Source of the DNA: Streptomyces sp. NBC_01241
GTDB taxonomy: Bacteria; Actinomycetota; Actinomycetes; Streptomycetales; Streptomycetaceae
DNA length: 64,000 nucleotides
Reading direction: 5' to 3'
Assembly (NCBI RefSeq): GCF_041435435.1
Contig: NZ_CP108494.1
Coordinates: 8,590,501-8,654,500, forward strand
Shown: in pieces, positions 27,050 to 34,963 of the stretch
Layout: the number at the start of each line of letters is the position of its first letter
Numbering within the stretch: the stretch's first letter is position 1
Made by a program: the position numbers and the translations under genes
Notes under the pieces: model-generated
The model's input: the letters and a program-made list of their open reading frames with translations, nothing else
What the model was told of the DNA's origin: nothing
The model's database searches: none

Positions 27050-27676
27050 ATGCTTTCCGAGCACGCTGACAACACTCACGGGGAGATGGCCGGGGAGGGC
27101 GGGGAGGCCGAGGCTCTCGCGCTCAAGATATTGGTCGCCGGAGGCTTCGGAGTCGGCAAGACGACGCTGGTCGGCGCGGTCAGCGAAATCCGGCCGCTGC
27201 GGACCGAGGAACTTCTCAGCGAGGCGGGGCAGTCGGTCGACGACACCGACGGGGTCGATCAGAAGACCACGACCACTGTTGCCATGGATTTCGGACGCAT
27301 CACCATCCGGTCCGGCCTCTCGCTCTACCTGTTCGGCACACCGGGGCAGGACCGTTTCTGGTTCCTGTGGGACGAACTGTCCCAGGGAGCCCTCGGGGCC
27401 GTGGTCCTCGCCGACACCCGTCGTCTGGAGGACTGTTTCCCGGCCGTCGACTACTTCGAGCACCGACGCATCCCCTTCGTCGTCGCGGTCAACTGTTTCG
27501 CGGGCGCCCGCGCATACGGTGAACGCGACGTGTCCCGTGCCCTCGATCTCGACCTCGGTACGCCCGTCGTCCTGTGCGATGCGCGCGACCGGGATTCGGG
27601 CAAGGAAGTCCTGATCCGCATGGTCGAGTACGCCGGGCGGATGCACGCGGCCCGGCTCCTCGACTCGGTGAGCTGA
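27050..27676 (+). CDS. cvnD: Conservon GTPase CvnD (orphan copy)
   Basis: 208 residues. P-loop GGFGVGKTT at 31-39; switch/G3 segment LYLFGTPGQDRFWFLWDELSQGALGAVVLADTRRLEDCFPAVDYFE; the position of the usual NKxD motif reads VNCF, as is common in this family; C-terminal CDARDRDSGKEVLIRMVEYAGRMHAARLL. This is the CvnD/Rop-like small GTPase, normally translated as the last gene of a cvnA-B-C-D operon. Here it stands 5.1 kb from the cvnABC genes, behind terD and the mgtA operon. A second roadblock gene follows 143 bases later. Confidence 0.92.
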   Translation: MLSEHADNTHGEMAGEGGEAEALALKILVAGGFGVGKTTLVGAVSEIRPLRTEELLSEAGQSVDDTDGVDQKTTTTVAMDFGRITIRSGLSLYLFGTPGQDRFWFLWDELSQGALGAVVLADTRRLEDCFPAVDYFEHRRIPFVVAVNCFAGARAYGERDVSRALDLDLGTPVVLCDARDRDSGKEVLIRMVEYAGRMHAARLLDSVS

Positions 27677-27819
27677 CCTTCCCGGCACGCTTCCCTCGCA
27701 CGCCACAGGGCCAGGACCCGGCCACATGACGGAGGACCGCTTGCCCGTACGTGACCCGTGCGCAAGGCTTACGCGAAACGTGGGGCACGGGGAACGTATG
27801 AGCGGGGAGGAGCGGGGAT

Positions 27820-28233
27820 ATGGCGCTGGACAGGGGACTTGACTGGCTCCTTGACGATCTCACGGGCAGGGTCGAGTACATACGGCACGCGTTGGTGCTG
27901 TCGAACGACGGACTGGTGACCGGAGCGAGTACGGGGCTGGCGCGCGAGGACGCGGAGCATCTCGCCGCGGTCTCGTCCGGGCTGCACAGCCTCGCCCGTG
28001 GATCGGGACGCCATTTCCGGGCCGGGAGGGCCCGGCAGACCATGGTGGAATTCGACGAGGCGCTGCTCTTCGTGACGGCCGCGGGTGAGGGCAGTTGTCT
28101 GTGCGTGCTGAGCGAGGCCGAGGCCGATGTCGGTCAGGTCGCGTACGAGATGACGTTGCTCGTGAACAGGGTCGGGGAGCACCTCGGTGTCGCCGCGCGG
28201 CAGGCGGGGAGTGACGGCGCCAACCAGCCCTGA
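27820..28233 (+). CDS. Roadblock/LC7 protein, second CvnB-like copy
   Basis: 137 residues, RGLDWLLDDLTGRVEYIRHALVLSNDGLVTGASTGLAREDAEHLAAVSSGLHSLARGSGRHFRAG, clearly paralogous to CvnB at 21052. A GGGGAGGAG ribosome site precedes the ATG. It follows the orphan cvnD in the same direction, so the two may form a reduced signalling pair. The gap 27677-27819 holds no clear hairpin. Confidence 0.9.
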   Translation: MALDRGLDWLLDDLTGRVEYIRHALVLSNDGLVTGASTGLAREDAEHLAAVSSGLHSLARGSGRHFRAGRARQTMVEFDEALLFVTAAGEGSCLCVLSEAEADVGQVAYEMTLLVNRVGEHLGVAARQAGSDGANQP

Positions 28234-28328
28234 CCGGTCGCGGGAGTTATCCACAGGCCGGATGAACGGTGTCTCTCCCGGGTTAATGTGCTCACAGAGA
28301 GTAATTGGGCCTCGCGGGGGAGAGCATC

Positions 28329-29603
28329 ATGACTGTCACCGAATCTCTGTGCACGGATACTGAGAGCACGATGGCCGTGGGCACGGCAGCCCGGGAACTC
28401 CAGCTGAAGCGCGGTGAGTTCGCCATTGCCGCGCATGTGGGTCTGGTCCGGGTGCTGATGCGGCAAGGTGGTGGTGGAAGGGCGAGGGTCCGCAGGGAGG
28501 AGGTCGACCGGCTGCGGGCGCAGGACGGGTTCCCGGAAGCGTTGCGGGAGCGGGTGCGTACGGTTGGGACGGCGGAAGGGGCCCGATTGCTCGGGATCAG
28601 CCCCGACCGTTTCACCAAGCTGGCCCGCGCGGGTTGCCTCCCACCGATCACGTTCTATCTCAACCGGTACCGGGCGGTGGTCTGGCTCTATCTCGCCGAG
28701 GAGCTCGCAGGGTTCGCCGCCCGGGAACCTCACCTCCTGGTGGGGAAGAGTCCGGCCTGGGTGCGTAGCCGGCTTGACGGAGGCGTCGACCACCGTGCGC
28801 GTGAGTGGCGCTCACTCCGGATCGAACGGCTGCTGAGCCGCACGGACGACCCCTGGGCCCGCGCGGCCGTGCTCGCGGGCGCACTGGACCCGGTGCAGTT
28901 GGCGGAGGTGGTCGACGATCCGTACGAGCGTGTCTACCTCGCCAGGATCGGCTCCGAACCGGTATACGGGCCCACGGCGTCGCCCGCCGCGCGGGAGACC
29001 ATGGCGCGCCTGATGCAGGCCGACGAACCGGACGAGATGTTGTGGCGGCGCGTCGGCCTGATCATGGAGCTGGACAACGCGAGGGAGGCCCGTCCGGCTC
29101 CGCGTCCGGGCGAAGAGTGGCGCCCTCGCCCCGGCCCTGGGCGCGATCGCCGACCTGAGATCGAGAGTGAGCGAGGACCGGAATCCGAAGGCGGCACCGG
29201 GGTCGAACGCGGTGTTGAGCCCGAACTCCGTGGCGAGCGTGAACCCGGTGTCGACCCTGAACTCCGAGTCGAGCCAGGATTCCGTGATGACCCGGAACTC
29301 CGAGTCGACCCGGAACTCCGAGCCGGGCCAGGACTCCGAGTCGGGCCAGGACTCCGAGTTCAGGAAGAGCTCGTCACCGAGGGAGAGCCCGCTTCGGCGG
29401 GTTCGGGCTCCGAACCCGCCCCGGCGTTCGATCCTGGTCCGGCGCCCGAACCCGCACCCACCGTCGTTCCTGTACGCGATTGTGCTCAGGTGCGTGATCC
29501 GGCTCCGGATCCTGGGCCCGAGCCGACAGCGGTGCCGGAAGCCGCACTCGGGCTGCTCGCCCGGTTCGGGCTGCGGCGGCGCCCATCCCGGCGTCCTTGC
29601 TGA
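28329..29603 (+). CDS. DUF6397-type DNA-binding-like protein with repetitive C-terminus
   Basis: 424 residues from the ATG at 28329 behind GGGGGAGAG. The N-terminal 240 residues (MAVGTAARELQLKRGEFAIAAHVGLVRV, RREEVDRLRA, VGTAEGARLLGISPDRFTKLARAGCLPP) resemble two excisionase/HTH-like units and match my memory of the Streptomyces DUF6397 family. The last 160 residues are low-complexity: ELRV(E/D)P-type repeats followed by Pro/Glu-rich sequence. Role unknown; a regulator is inferred from the HTH pattern. Confidence 0.75.
   Translation: MTVTESLCTDTESTMAVGTAARELQLKRGEFAIAAHVGLVRVLMRQGGGGRARVRREEVDRLRAQDGFPEALRERVRTVGTAEGARLLGISPDRFTKLARAGCLPPITFYLNRYRAVVWLYLAEELAGFAAREPHLLVGKSPAWVRSRLDGGVDHRAREWRSLRIERLLSRTDDPWARAAVLAGALDPVQLAEVVDDPYERVYLARIGSEPVYGPTASPAARETMARLMQADEPDEMLWRRVGLIMELDNAREARPAPRPGEEWRPRPGPGRDRRPEIESERGPESEGGTGVERGVEPELRGEREPGVDPELRVEPGFRDDPELRVDPELRAGPGLRVGPGLRVQEELVTEGEPASAGSGSEPAPAFDPGPAPEPAPTVVPVRDCAQVRDPAPDPGPEPTAVPEAALGLLARFGLRRRPSRRPC
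29259..29365 (+). repeat. 18-base-period imperfect repeats encoding ELRVDP-like units
   Basis: GGAACTCCGAGTCGACCC-like units recur about six times (variants GAACTCCGAGTCGAGCC, GACTCCGAGTCGGGCC) in frame within the DUF6397 gene. Units are multiples of three, so length changes keep the frame. Confidence 0.7.
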
Positions 29604-29645
29604 AAACTATTGGCACGGGAGAACGGCACCGGCATCCTGACCCAC

Positions 29646-30134
29646 ATGCTGATCAGGGAAGCCACAGTCGGGGACTGGGCCGGCATCTGGCCGTTCTTCC
29701 ACGAAATCGTCGCCGCGGGCGAGACGTTCACCTATCCGCTCGACCTCGATGAGTACGAGGCCCGCTCCTGGTGGCTCCTCAAGTCACCGAACCGCACGGT
29801 CGTCGCGGTCGACGACGACGGGGTGGTCCTCGGCACGGCGAAGATGAACAACAACCACATGGGCAGCGGCGCGCACATTGCCAGCGCCAGCTACATGGTG
29901 GACCCCGAGCATTCCGGGCAGGGTGTGGGCCGGGCCCTGTGTGCGTACACACTGGACTGGGCTCGCGCGTCGGGGTTCCGGGCCATGCAGTTCAACGCCG
30001 TGGTGGAGACGAACATCCACGCTGTCCGGCTCTACCGCTCGCTCGGATTCGAAGTCCTCGGCACGCTGCCCGAGGGGTTCAATCATCCGAAACAGGGCTT
30101 CGTCGGACTGCACATCATGCACTGCCGTCTCTGA
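29646..30134 (+). CDS. GNAT-family N-acetyltransferase
   Basis: 162 residues from the ATG at 29646 (MLIREATVGDWAGIWPFFHEIV), the usual beginning of this GNAT subgroup. No ribosome site is seen within 15 bases, so it may be leaderless or start at the TTG at 29610. Acetyl-CoA binding is shown by YMVDPEHSGQGVGRALCAYTLDWARASGF, followed by QFNAVVETNIHAVRLYRSLGFEVLGTLPEGFNHPKQGFVGLHIM. It belongs to a broad acetyltransferase group with NAT activity on small molecules. Substrate unknown. Confidence 0.9.
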   Translation: MLIREATVGDWAGIWPFFHEIVAAGETFTYPLDLDEYEARSWWLLKSPNRTVVAVDDDGVVLGTAKMNNNHMGSGAHIASASYMVDPEHSGQGVGRALCAYTLDWARASGFRAMQFNAVVETNIHAVRLYRSLGFEVLGTLPEGFNHPKQGFVGLHIMHCRL

Positions 30135-30385
30135 CCCACTACCGCCTCTGGGAACCTGCCGAGTATCCGACCTGACCGCCTCGACCGGCTGAGTTTCGGA
30201 AGGGATTCGGCCAAGGACTTGCTCCGCTCTCTTCGCGTCGTGTCCGTCATGTCCCAACCAGTGCCGATGTGTGTTCAGTTGTGACTTCGGATCCTCCGTG
30301 GGGCGGTTGCGCACGTAGTTGTCACGGGCAGTACTGTGCGCCCCACCGCCATTCGGGCGATGAAACATATGCGGAGGAAGAATTC

Positions 30386-31063
30386 ATGACCATACCCAGG
30401 AGATCGTTGCGTGCTGCGGGGACACTCGCGGCCGCAGCGGTGGTCGGCCTCACCGGCACGGTCCTCACCGCCGGCCCGGCCGCAGCTCACACTCCCACCT
30501 GGGCCGTGACCTGTACTGATGTGAGCCTTGACTTGACCGCCTACAACGGCAACGTCACCAACGAGGTGACTGTCACAGTCGACGGCGAGAACCTCCTGCC
30601 CACCCAGACCTTCGGCAAGGAGTTCCACCAGAAGCTCGAGCTGCCCAAGCACGACAAGGAACTGACGGTCCATCTCGTCGTCAAGGCCGGCGACGGTGAC
30701 AAGTTCTCGCGCGACGAGACCAAGCAGGCGCCCGTGTGCGAGGGCACCACCCCGTCACCCGAGCCGTCCGAGGGCACCCCGTCACCTGCGCCGTCCGAGG
30801 CCACGCCGTCGGAAGCGCCCTCCTCGGAGGCCCCCTCCTCGGAGGCCCCCTCCTCGGAGGCGCCCGTCGAGAGCGCTACGCCCAGCGAGGCGCCTTCGGA
30901 GTCCGCCCCGGCAGCGGCTTCCCCGAGCCCCAGCTCGCCGGACCTGGCCGAGACGGGTTCCTCGTCCGCCACCCCGATCATCGGCGGAGCGGCTGTGGCC
31001 GTCCTGCTGGCCGGTGGCGGCATCATGTGGTCCGTGCGCAAGCGTCGCACCGCACAGCACTGA
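30386..31063 (+). CDS. LAETG-anchored cell-surface protein (sortase substrate)
   Basis: 225 residues. GGAGGAAG precedes the ATG. Signal peptide: MTIPRRSLRAAGTLAAAAVVGLTGTVLTAGPAAAH, cut near AAA-H. A small beta-rich domain (TPTWAVTCTDVSLDLTAYNG ... KQAPVCEG) with a likely Cys-Cys pair is followed by a Pro/Ser/Glu wall-spanning stalk with three PSSEA repeats, the sorting motif LAETG, a hydrophobic helix (IIGGAAVAVLLAGGGIMW) and the basic tail RKRRTAQH. LAxTG is the motif of class E sortases of Streptomyces, so the protein should be covalently wall-attached. Two strong terminators follow. Confidence 0.92.
   Translation: MTIPRRSLRAAGTLAAAAVVGLTGTVLTAGPAAAHTPTWAVTCTDVSLDLTAYNGNVTNEVTVTVDGENLLPTQTFGKEFHQKLELPKHDKELTVHLVVKAGDGDKFSRDETKQAPVCEGTTPSPEPSEGTPSPAPSEATPSEAPSSEAPSSEAPSSEAPVESATPSEAPSESAPAAASPSPSSPDLAETGSSSATPIIGGAAVAVLLAGGGIMWSVRKRRTAQH
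30821..30865 (+). repeat. Three 15-base tandem repeats in the stalk of the LAETG protein
   Basis: TCCTCGGAGGCCCCC occurs at 30821 and 30836, and with one change at 30851. It encodes SSEAP units. Each unit contains the palindrome CTCCTCGGAG-like core, prone to slippage. Confidence 0.8.
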
Positions 31064-31074
31064 CGTAGACCAAT

Positions 31075-31102
31075 GGTCCCGGCACAGGAATGTGCCGGGA
31101 CC
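31075..31102 (+). terminator. Strong hairpin after the LAETG gene
   Basis: GGTCCCGGCACA pairs perfectly with TGTGCCGGGACC around a GGAA tetraloop, 12 bases after the stop. Confidence 0.75.
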
Positions 31103-31112
31103 ACCGGTCGAG

Positions 31113-31138
31113 GTGGCTCCCCGCTCGCGGGGAGCCAC
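31113..31138 (+). terminator. Second tandem hairpin after the LAETG gene
   Basis: GTGGCTCCCCG pairs perfectly with CGGGGAGCCAC around CTCG. Two perfect hairpins in a row make a tandem terminator. The rest up to 31277 holds only the leader of the next gene. Confidence 0.7.
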
Positions 31139-31277
31139 ACCCTTCTGCGCTCCTATCTTTCTGCGCCCTCACCCCCACCCCTGCTGCCCGAGCCCGGGAA
31201 CCGCCCCGCAGAATGGCAACGGAAGATCGTCCGCGATTGGCGGGCGATAGGACACAGGGGCTGACCGGAGCGTATTG

Positions 31278-32357
31278 ATGAATTACGAGGATCCCGTTCT
31301 GCTGCGCACCGAGGGACGTATCCGGCACATCACGCTCAACCGCCCGCGCGCCCTCAACGCGCTGAATCACGCCATGGTGCTGCGCATGGACGAAGCGCTC
31401 GGCGAAGCCGAGGTCGATGACGCCGTCACCGCGGTCCTGATCACCGGCGCGGGGGAGCGAGGCCTCTGCGCGGGCGGCGACATCCGTTCGATCCACGAGG
31501 ACGCCCGCTCGGGCGGCGGCACATCGGTGGACTTCTGGCGTGACGAGTACCGGCTCAACGCCCGTATCGCCCGGTTCCCCAAGCCGTACGTCGCGGTCAT
31601 GGACGGCATCGTCATGGGCGGCGGTATCGGTGTCTCGGCCCACGGTGACGTCCGTATCGTCACCGAGCGCTCGCGCGTCGCGATGCCGGAGACGGGAATC
31701 GGCTTCGTCCCCGATGTGGGCGGGACGCACCTGCTCAGCACCGCACCCGGTGAACTCGGCACCCATCTGGCACTCACCGCGGACGCGGTCGGCGCGGCTG
31801 ACGCACTGCTGTGCGGACTCGCCGACCACTTCGTACCGTCCCACCGCCTTGCCGGGCTCACCACGGCCCTCGCCGACTGCGGCACGGCAGCCGAGGTCGA
31901 GGAGACCGTACGGCAGTACGCCTCACCCGCGCCGGGCGGTGAACTGGCGGAGCACCGCGAGTGGATCGATTCCTGCTACCGGTCCGACTCCGTCGAGGAG
32001 ATCCTCGACCGGCTCGGCACCAGCGGTGTTCCCGCCGCCAAGGAGGCCGCCGAAACGATCCTGGCCAAGTCGCCCACCGCGCTCAAGGTGACCCTCGCCG
32101 CACTGCGCAGGGCCCGCAGGCTCGGCAGCCTGGAGGAGGCGCTCGACCAGGAGTACAGGACTTCGTGCACCGCCTTCACCAGGCCCGACCTGGTGGAAGG
32201 CGTGCGTGCCCAGATCATCGACAAGGACCGCAATCCGCAGTGGAACCCGGCGGACCTGGCCGATGTCACCGAGGCCGACGTGGCGCTCTTCTTCGCGCCG
32301 CTGGGCGACCGCGAGCTCGGCCTGGCTGCCGCTTCCCGAACGACGGATGAGGCATAA
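31278..32357 (+). CDS. Enoyl-CoA hydratase/isomerase family, 3-hydroxyisobutyryl-CoA hydrolase type
   Basis: 359 residues, longer than simple crotonases (about 260) and matching the 3-hydroxyisobutyryl-CoA hydrolase subgroup of valine breakdown. The ATG at 31278 follows GGAG at seven bases. Motifs: HITLNRPRALNALNHAMV; oxyanion-hole GLCAGGDIRSIHEDA near 60-70; MDGIVMGGGIGVSAHGDVRIVTE; and AMPETGIGFVPDVGGTHLLS, where the catalytic Glu/Asp pair is expected. The C-terminal extension SPTALKVTLAALRRAR...EALDQEYRTSC is typical of the subgroup. Activity is inferred from family. Confidence 0.88.
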   Translation: MNYEDPVLLRTEGRIRHITLNRPRALNALNHAMVLRMDEALGEAEVDDAVTAVLITGAGERGLCAGGDIRSIHEDARSGGGTSVDFWRDEYRLNARIARFPKPYVAVMDGIVMGGGIGVSAHGDVRIVTERSRVAMPETGIGFVPDVGGTHLLSTAPGELGTHLALTADAVGAADALLCGLADHFVPSHRLAGLTTALADCGTAAEVEETVRQYASPAPGGELAEHREWIDSCYRSDSVEEILDRLGTSGVPAAKEAAETILAKSPTALKVTLAALRRARRLGSLEEALDQEYRTSCTAFTRPDLVEGVRAQIIDKDRNPQWNPADLADVTEADVALFFAPLGDRELGLAAASRTTDEA

Positions 32358-32410
32358 CGGCGAACCGGGGCATACGGGACGGGACTGGGCAGATTGGGGT
32401 CGGAGGCCTC

Positions 32411-32910
32411 TCAGAGGTCGTTGGGGCCGGTCACGGTGCGGAACGGGATGCCGAGAAGGTCGGCCGCGGCCTTGAAGTCCTTGGCGCGGTGGCCGGTGCA
32501 GAGAGTCCAGTGGTGGCCGATGCCGGTCGCGGACCAGGCGTCGGTCCACTTATCGGTGTCGAAGCCGAAGTCGACACGGGAGGTGGTATTGCCGATCTCC
32601 AGCAGAGGTCCGGGAACGACTTCTCCCTCGGAGGCGCTGAACGTGAATGTCCCGTCCGCCTCCTGGCCGACGCCGAACGTGGTGACCGGACCGTGTCTGA
32701 CGTCGAATTCGACACCGACGCCCCACCCGCGATTGCCGTGGTACACACCCAGCCCGCGCAGCAGCGGATCCTTGGCGCTGATCGCGAGGTGGGCAGGACC
32801 GTCGTGCCCCATTTCGACAACCCGGTCGCGGAAGTTGAGGGCCTGGAGCTCGGTGAAGGAGCCGCCGGCGCCGATGGTGTCGGCGATCAGCATCGCGAGG
32901 CTGGTGCGCA
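32411..32910 (-). pseudogene. araA: L-arabinose isomerase-like, C-terminal fragment
   Basis: On the minus strand QLRTSLAMLIADTIGAGGSF runs on through FRDRVVEMGHDGPAHLAIS, GLGVYHGNRGWGVGVEFDVRHGPVTTFG, SEGEVVPGPLLEIGNTTSRVDFGFDTDKWTDAW and GIGHHWTLCTGHRAKDF to a TGA at 32411. This is the C-terminal third of actinobacterial L-arabinose isomerase family proteins. Its 5' side joins the end of an L-rhamnose isomerase fragment in another frame near 32910. No start codon or N-terminal domain is present, so it is a relic. Confidence 0.8.
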
Positions 32911-33510
32911 GTTGGCCTGCTCGCCGCCGACCCGGGCGGCGGCGATCCGCCCCTGGTTGCCCGAGGCCAGATACGCGGAGAACGGATCCCCGGCCAGGCC
33001 GATTTCCTCCCGCACCTCGGCGAGCAGCGGACGCACATCGGTGTTGTACGCGTCCATCAGGACACCGTTCGAGGCGAGCACATCGCCGGAGCGCTGCGCG
33101 GCACCCAGGGCGTCCATGCCGATCAGCAATGCCTTGGCGGTCGCTTCCTGCACATTGGCGACCGACCGGATCACCGCAGGGATCTTCGCCTCGATGTTGT
33201 GGCACTGGTCGAGATTGAAGTTGACGTTCGTCGCGGAGTTCAGGCCGCCGTTCTTGACCACCTCGTGCATGATCCGGAACAGCTGGGACGGGTCGGCGGC
33301 CCCGACCATCAGATCGTCGTCCGCGTAGAACCGGGAGTTGAAGTCGAACGCGCCGAGCTTCCCGGACCGCAAGAGGAACGCCACGATGAACTCGATGTTG
33401 GTGCCCGGCGCATGGTGCCCGGTGTCCACCACTACCTGGGCCTTCGGACCGAGGCTGAGGCAGTGCGCGTACGCCGTGCCCCAGTCCGGCACGATGCTGA
33501 TCAGCAGGTC
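32887..33510 (-). pseudogene. rhaI: L-rhamnose isomerase, internal/C-terminal fragment
   Basis: Minus-strand frame: VPDWGTAYAHCLSLGPKAQVVVDTGHHAPGTNIEFIVAFLLRSGKLGAFDFNSRFYADDDLMVGAADP, then DQCHNIEAKIPAVIRSVANVQEATAKALLIG and NGVLMDAYNTDVRPLLAEVREEIGL, ending VGGEQANCAPASRC. This is the second half of actinobacterial RhaI, including metal-site residues (HH in DTGHHAPG, DFNSRFYADDD). About 180 N-terminal residues are missing. The last residues come from the araA-like fragment fused out of frame, so the protein is broken at both ends. Confidence 0.85.
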
Positions 33511-33513
33511 CGG

Positions 33514-33741
33514 TCAGCGACCGCTGCCGGACATGCTCGGCTGGAGCGAGCGCACGAGATCGAAGAACCGGGACTCGTTGCCGCAGAGCCCCGCACGCTC
33601 AAGTGCGACGTCCGCCTCCGCGATCGGCGAGGTGAGCAAGGGCACATGCACGGGAACTTTGCCAGGCTCCGTCAGCGCCGCCCGAGTGGCCTCCAGCAGT
33701 CGGATATACGCCTGGGCCGCGGCGAGTTCGTCATTGCGCAT
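33514..33741 (-). CDS. Short uncharacterised ORF abutting the rhaI fragment, possibly truncated
   Basis: 75 residues from an ATG with GGGAG upstream: MRNDELAAAQAYIRLLEATR, TEPGKVPVHVPLLTSPIAEADVALERAGLCGNESRFFDLVRSLQPSMSGSGR. The stop falls four bases before the rhaI-like sequence starts. The N-terminal two thirds look like a normal cytosolic helical protein and do not match the RhaI N-terminus, so this is either a small gene or the 5' end of a third gene caught in the same rearrangement. Not recognised. Confidence 0.45.
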   Translation of the reverse strand: MRNDELAAAQAYIRLLEATRAALTEPGKVPVHVPLLTSPIAEADVALERAGLCGNESRFFDLVRSLQPSMSGSGR

Positions 33742-33829
33742 TTCAGCATCTCCCGGTCAGAGGTGTCGGACCCACCAGCATCCCCCATGGGTCTGACAAT
33801 GAGCTCCCACGGCGTCCCCGGGCCGTCGG

Positions 33830-34321
33830 CTAGCCGCCGTTCGGCCGTCGGACACCGGCCGGTGGTTCGACCTCCAGGAATCTTCTGCGCCGCGGCCCGC
33901 GGTACAGCAGTACCGTCCAGCCCAGCTCCCGCAGCACAGCGGCGCACCGGGCCAGCTCGGCCTCCTCCGCATGCGCGGCTCCGCTGCCGGGCGGACCGAG
34001 CCACTCGACCCTCACGCTGCCCGGCGCATCGCCGGGCAGCAGACGGTACCCGGTCACCGTACGCACGCCCGAGCCGTCAACGGCCGAGGCGGCCAGGCTC
34101 GATGCTTCCAGAGCCAGGGCGACGGCCCGTATCGGTTGGTGAATCTCCCACTGTGCGGGCACGCCCTCCGGGCTTGTGTGTCCGGTGTTCGTCAGCCTCC
34201 GGATCTGCAGCAGGCCCTCGAACGCCGTCCGTACCGCAGCGGCCCGGCTTCCGTCCGGTGCCGAAGCCGGCGGGCCGTCCCCGGTGGCTGGTTCGAAGCC
34301 GGTCTCGTGCCCGGTGCCCAT
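33830..34321 (-). CDS. Uncharacterised protein
   Basis: 163 residues from an ATG preceded by GGGGA at six bases. Soluble; the middle region IHQPIRAVALALEASSLAASAVDGSGVRTVTGYRLLPGDAPGSVRVEWLG and the C-terminal CAAVLRELGWTVLLYRGPRRRRFLEVEPP read as a small alpha/beta domain. No family recognised and no signal peptide. It lies between two clusters of pseudogenes on the same strand but has intact start, ribosome site and stop. Confidence 0.6.
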   Translation of the reverse strand: MGTGHETGFEPATGDGPPASAPDGSRAAAVRTAFEGLLQIRRLTNTGHTSPEGVPAQWEIHQPIRAVALALEASSLAASAVDGSGVRTVTGYRLLPGDAPGSVRVEWLGPPGSGAAHAEEAELARCAAVLRELGWTVLLYRGPRRRRFLEVEPPAGVRRPNGG

Positions 34322-34427
34322 CAGTGTCCCCTTCGCCGTGCCGTACTGCTGTCAGTGTGCGTCGTCCCACTGACATTGGCTCGGACGCGGGCCGTCCGGA
34401 CACCGCCGCCCGCAGCCGAGATCCCTG

Positions 34428-34800
34428 CTACGCCCCCGGAGTGCCGCTTTCGTCGGACGGTGACGGACCGGTCCTGTCGAGCACCTTGCCCGGATGCCGA
34501 GCACCTTGCCCGGATTGAGAATGCCGTGTGGGTCCAGCGCCGCTTTCACGGCGTGATGCATGCTCAGGACCGCGGGGCCCAGCTCCTTGTTCATGCCCAG
34601 CATCTTCAGTAGCCCGACCCCGTGCTCGCCCGTCACGGTGCCGCCGAGCGCGATCGCGTCGTCAAGGGTGTCCTCGAAGGCCGACTGGATGCGGGCTCGT
34701 GCGGCTTCGTCACCCGGCGGGGGTGATGATCGGCGGGTGCAGGTTGCCGTTCCCGGCATGGGCGATGTTGGCCTCCACCATCGTTGCGCGCACGCTTGGC
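34428..34800 (-). pseudogene. FAD-linked oxidase (glycolate oxidase/D-lactate dehydrogenase-like), C-terminal relic
   Basis: Minus-strand pieces in three frames reconstruct the C-terminus of a FAD-linked oxidase: MVEANIAHAGNGNLHPPIITP, then GDEAARARIQSAFEDTLDDAIALGGTVTGEHGVGLLKM and HAVKAALDPHGILNPGKVL, then DRTGPSPSDESGTPGA ending at TAG (34428). HAGNGNLHP and GEHGVG are the family's substrate/metal signatures. There is one single-base frameshift near 34720-34735 and a 20-base tandem duplication (copies at 34478 and 34498) that breaks the frame again. The N-terminal FAD domain is gone. Confidence 0.8.
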
Positions 34801-34963
34801 GCCCGGAGCGCAGCCCCCTGGTCCGGTGGCTGCGGAGAAGTCGAAGGGGGCGCCACGATGGTCGGCACCTGTTGGTGTTGATCATGAAATCGGTGTGTGC
34901 GGGTGGCGGATCCGGATAGGGTCGACCGTCCGACAGTTCCGTATCGCGGAGGACCCACGCACT

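Noticed and set aside
30786..30870. CRISPR-like repeats in the LAETG gene
   Set aside because: The 15-base units are directly adjacent without spacers and encode a Ser/Glu/Pro stalk, so they are coding repeats.
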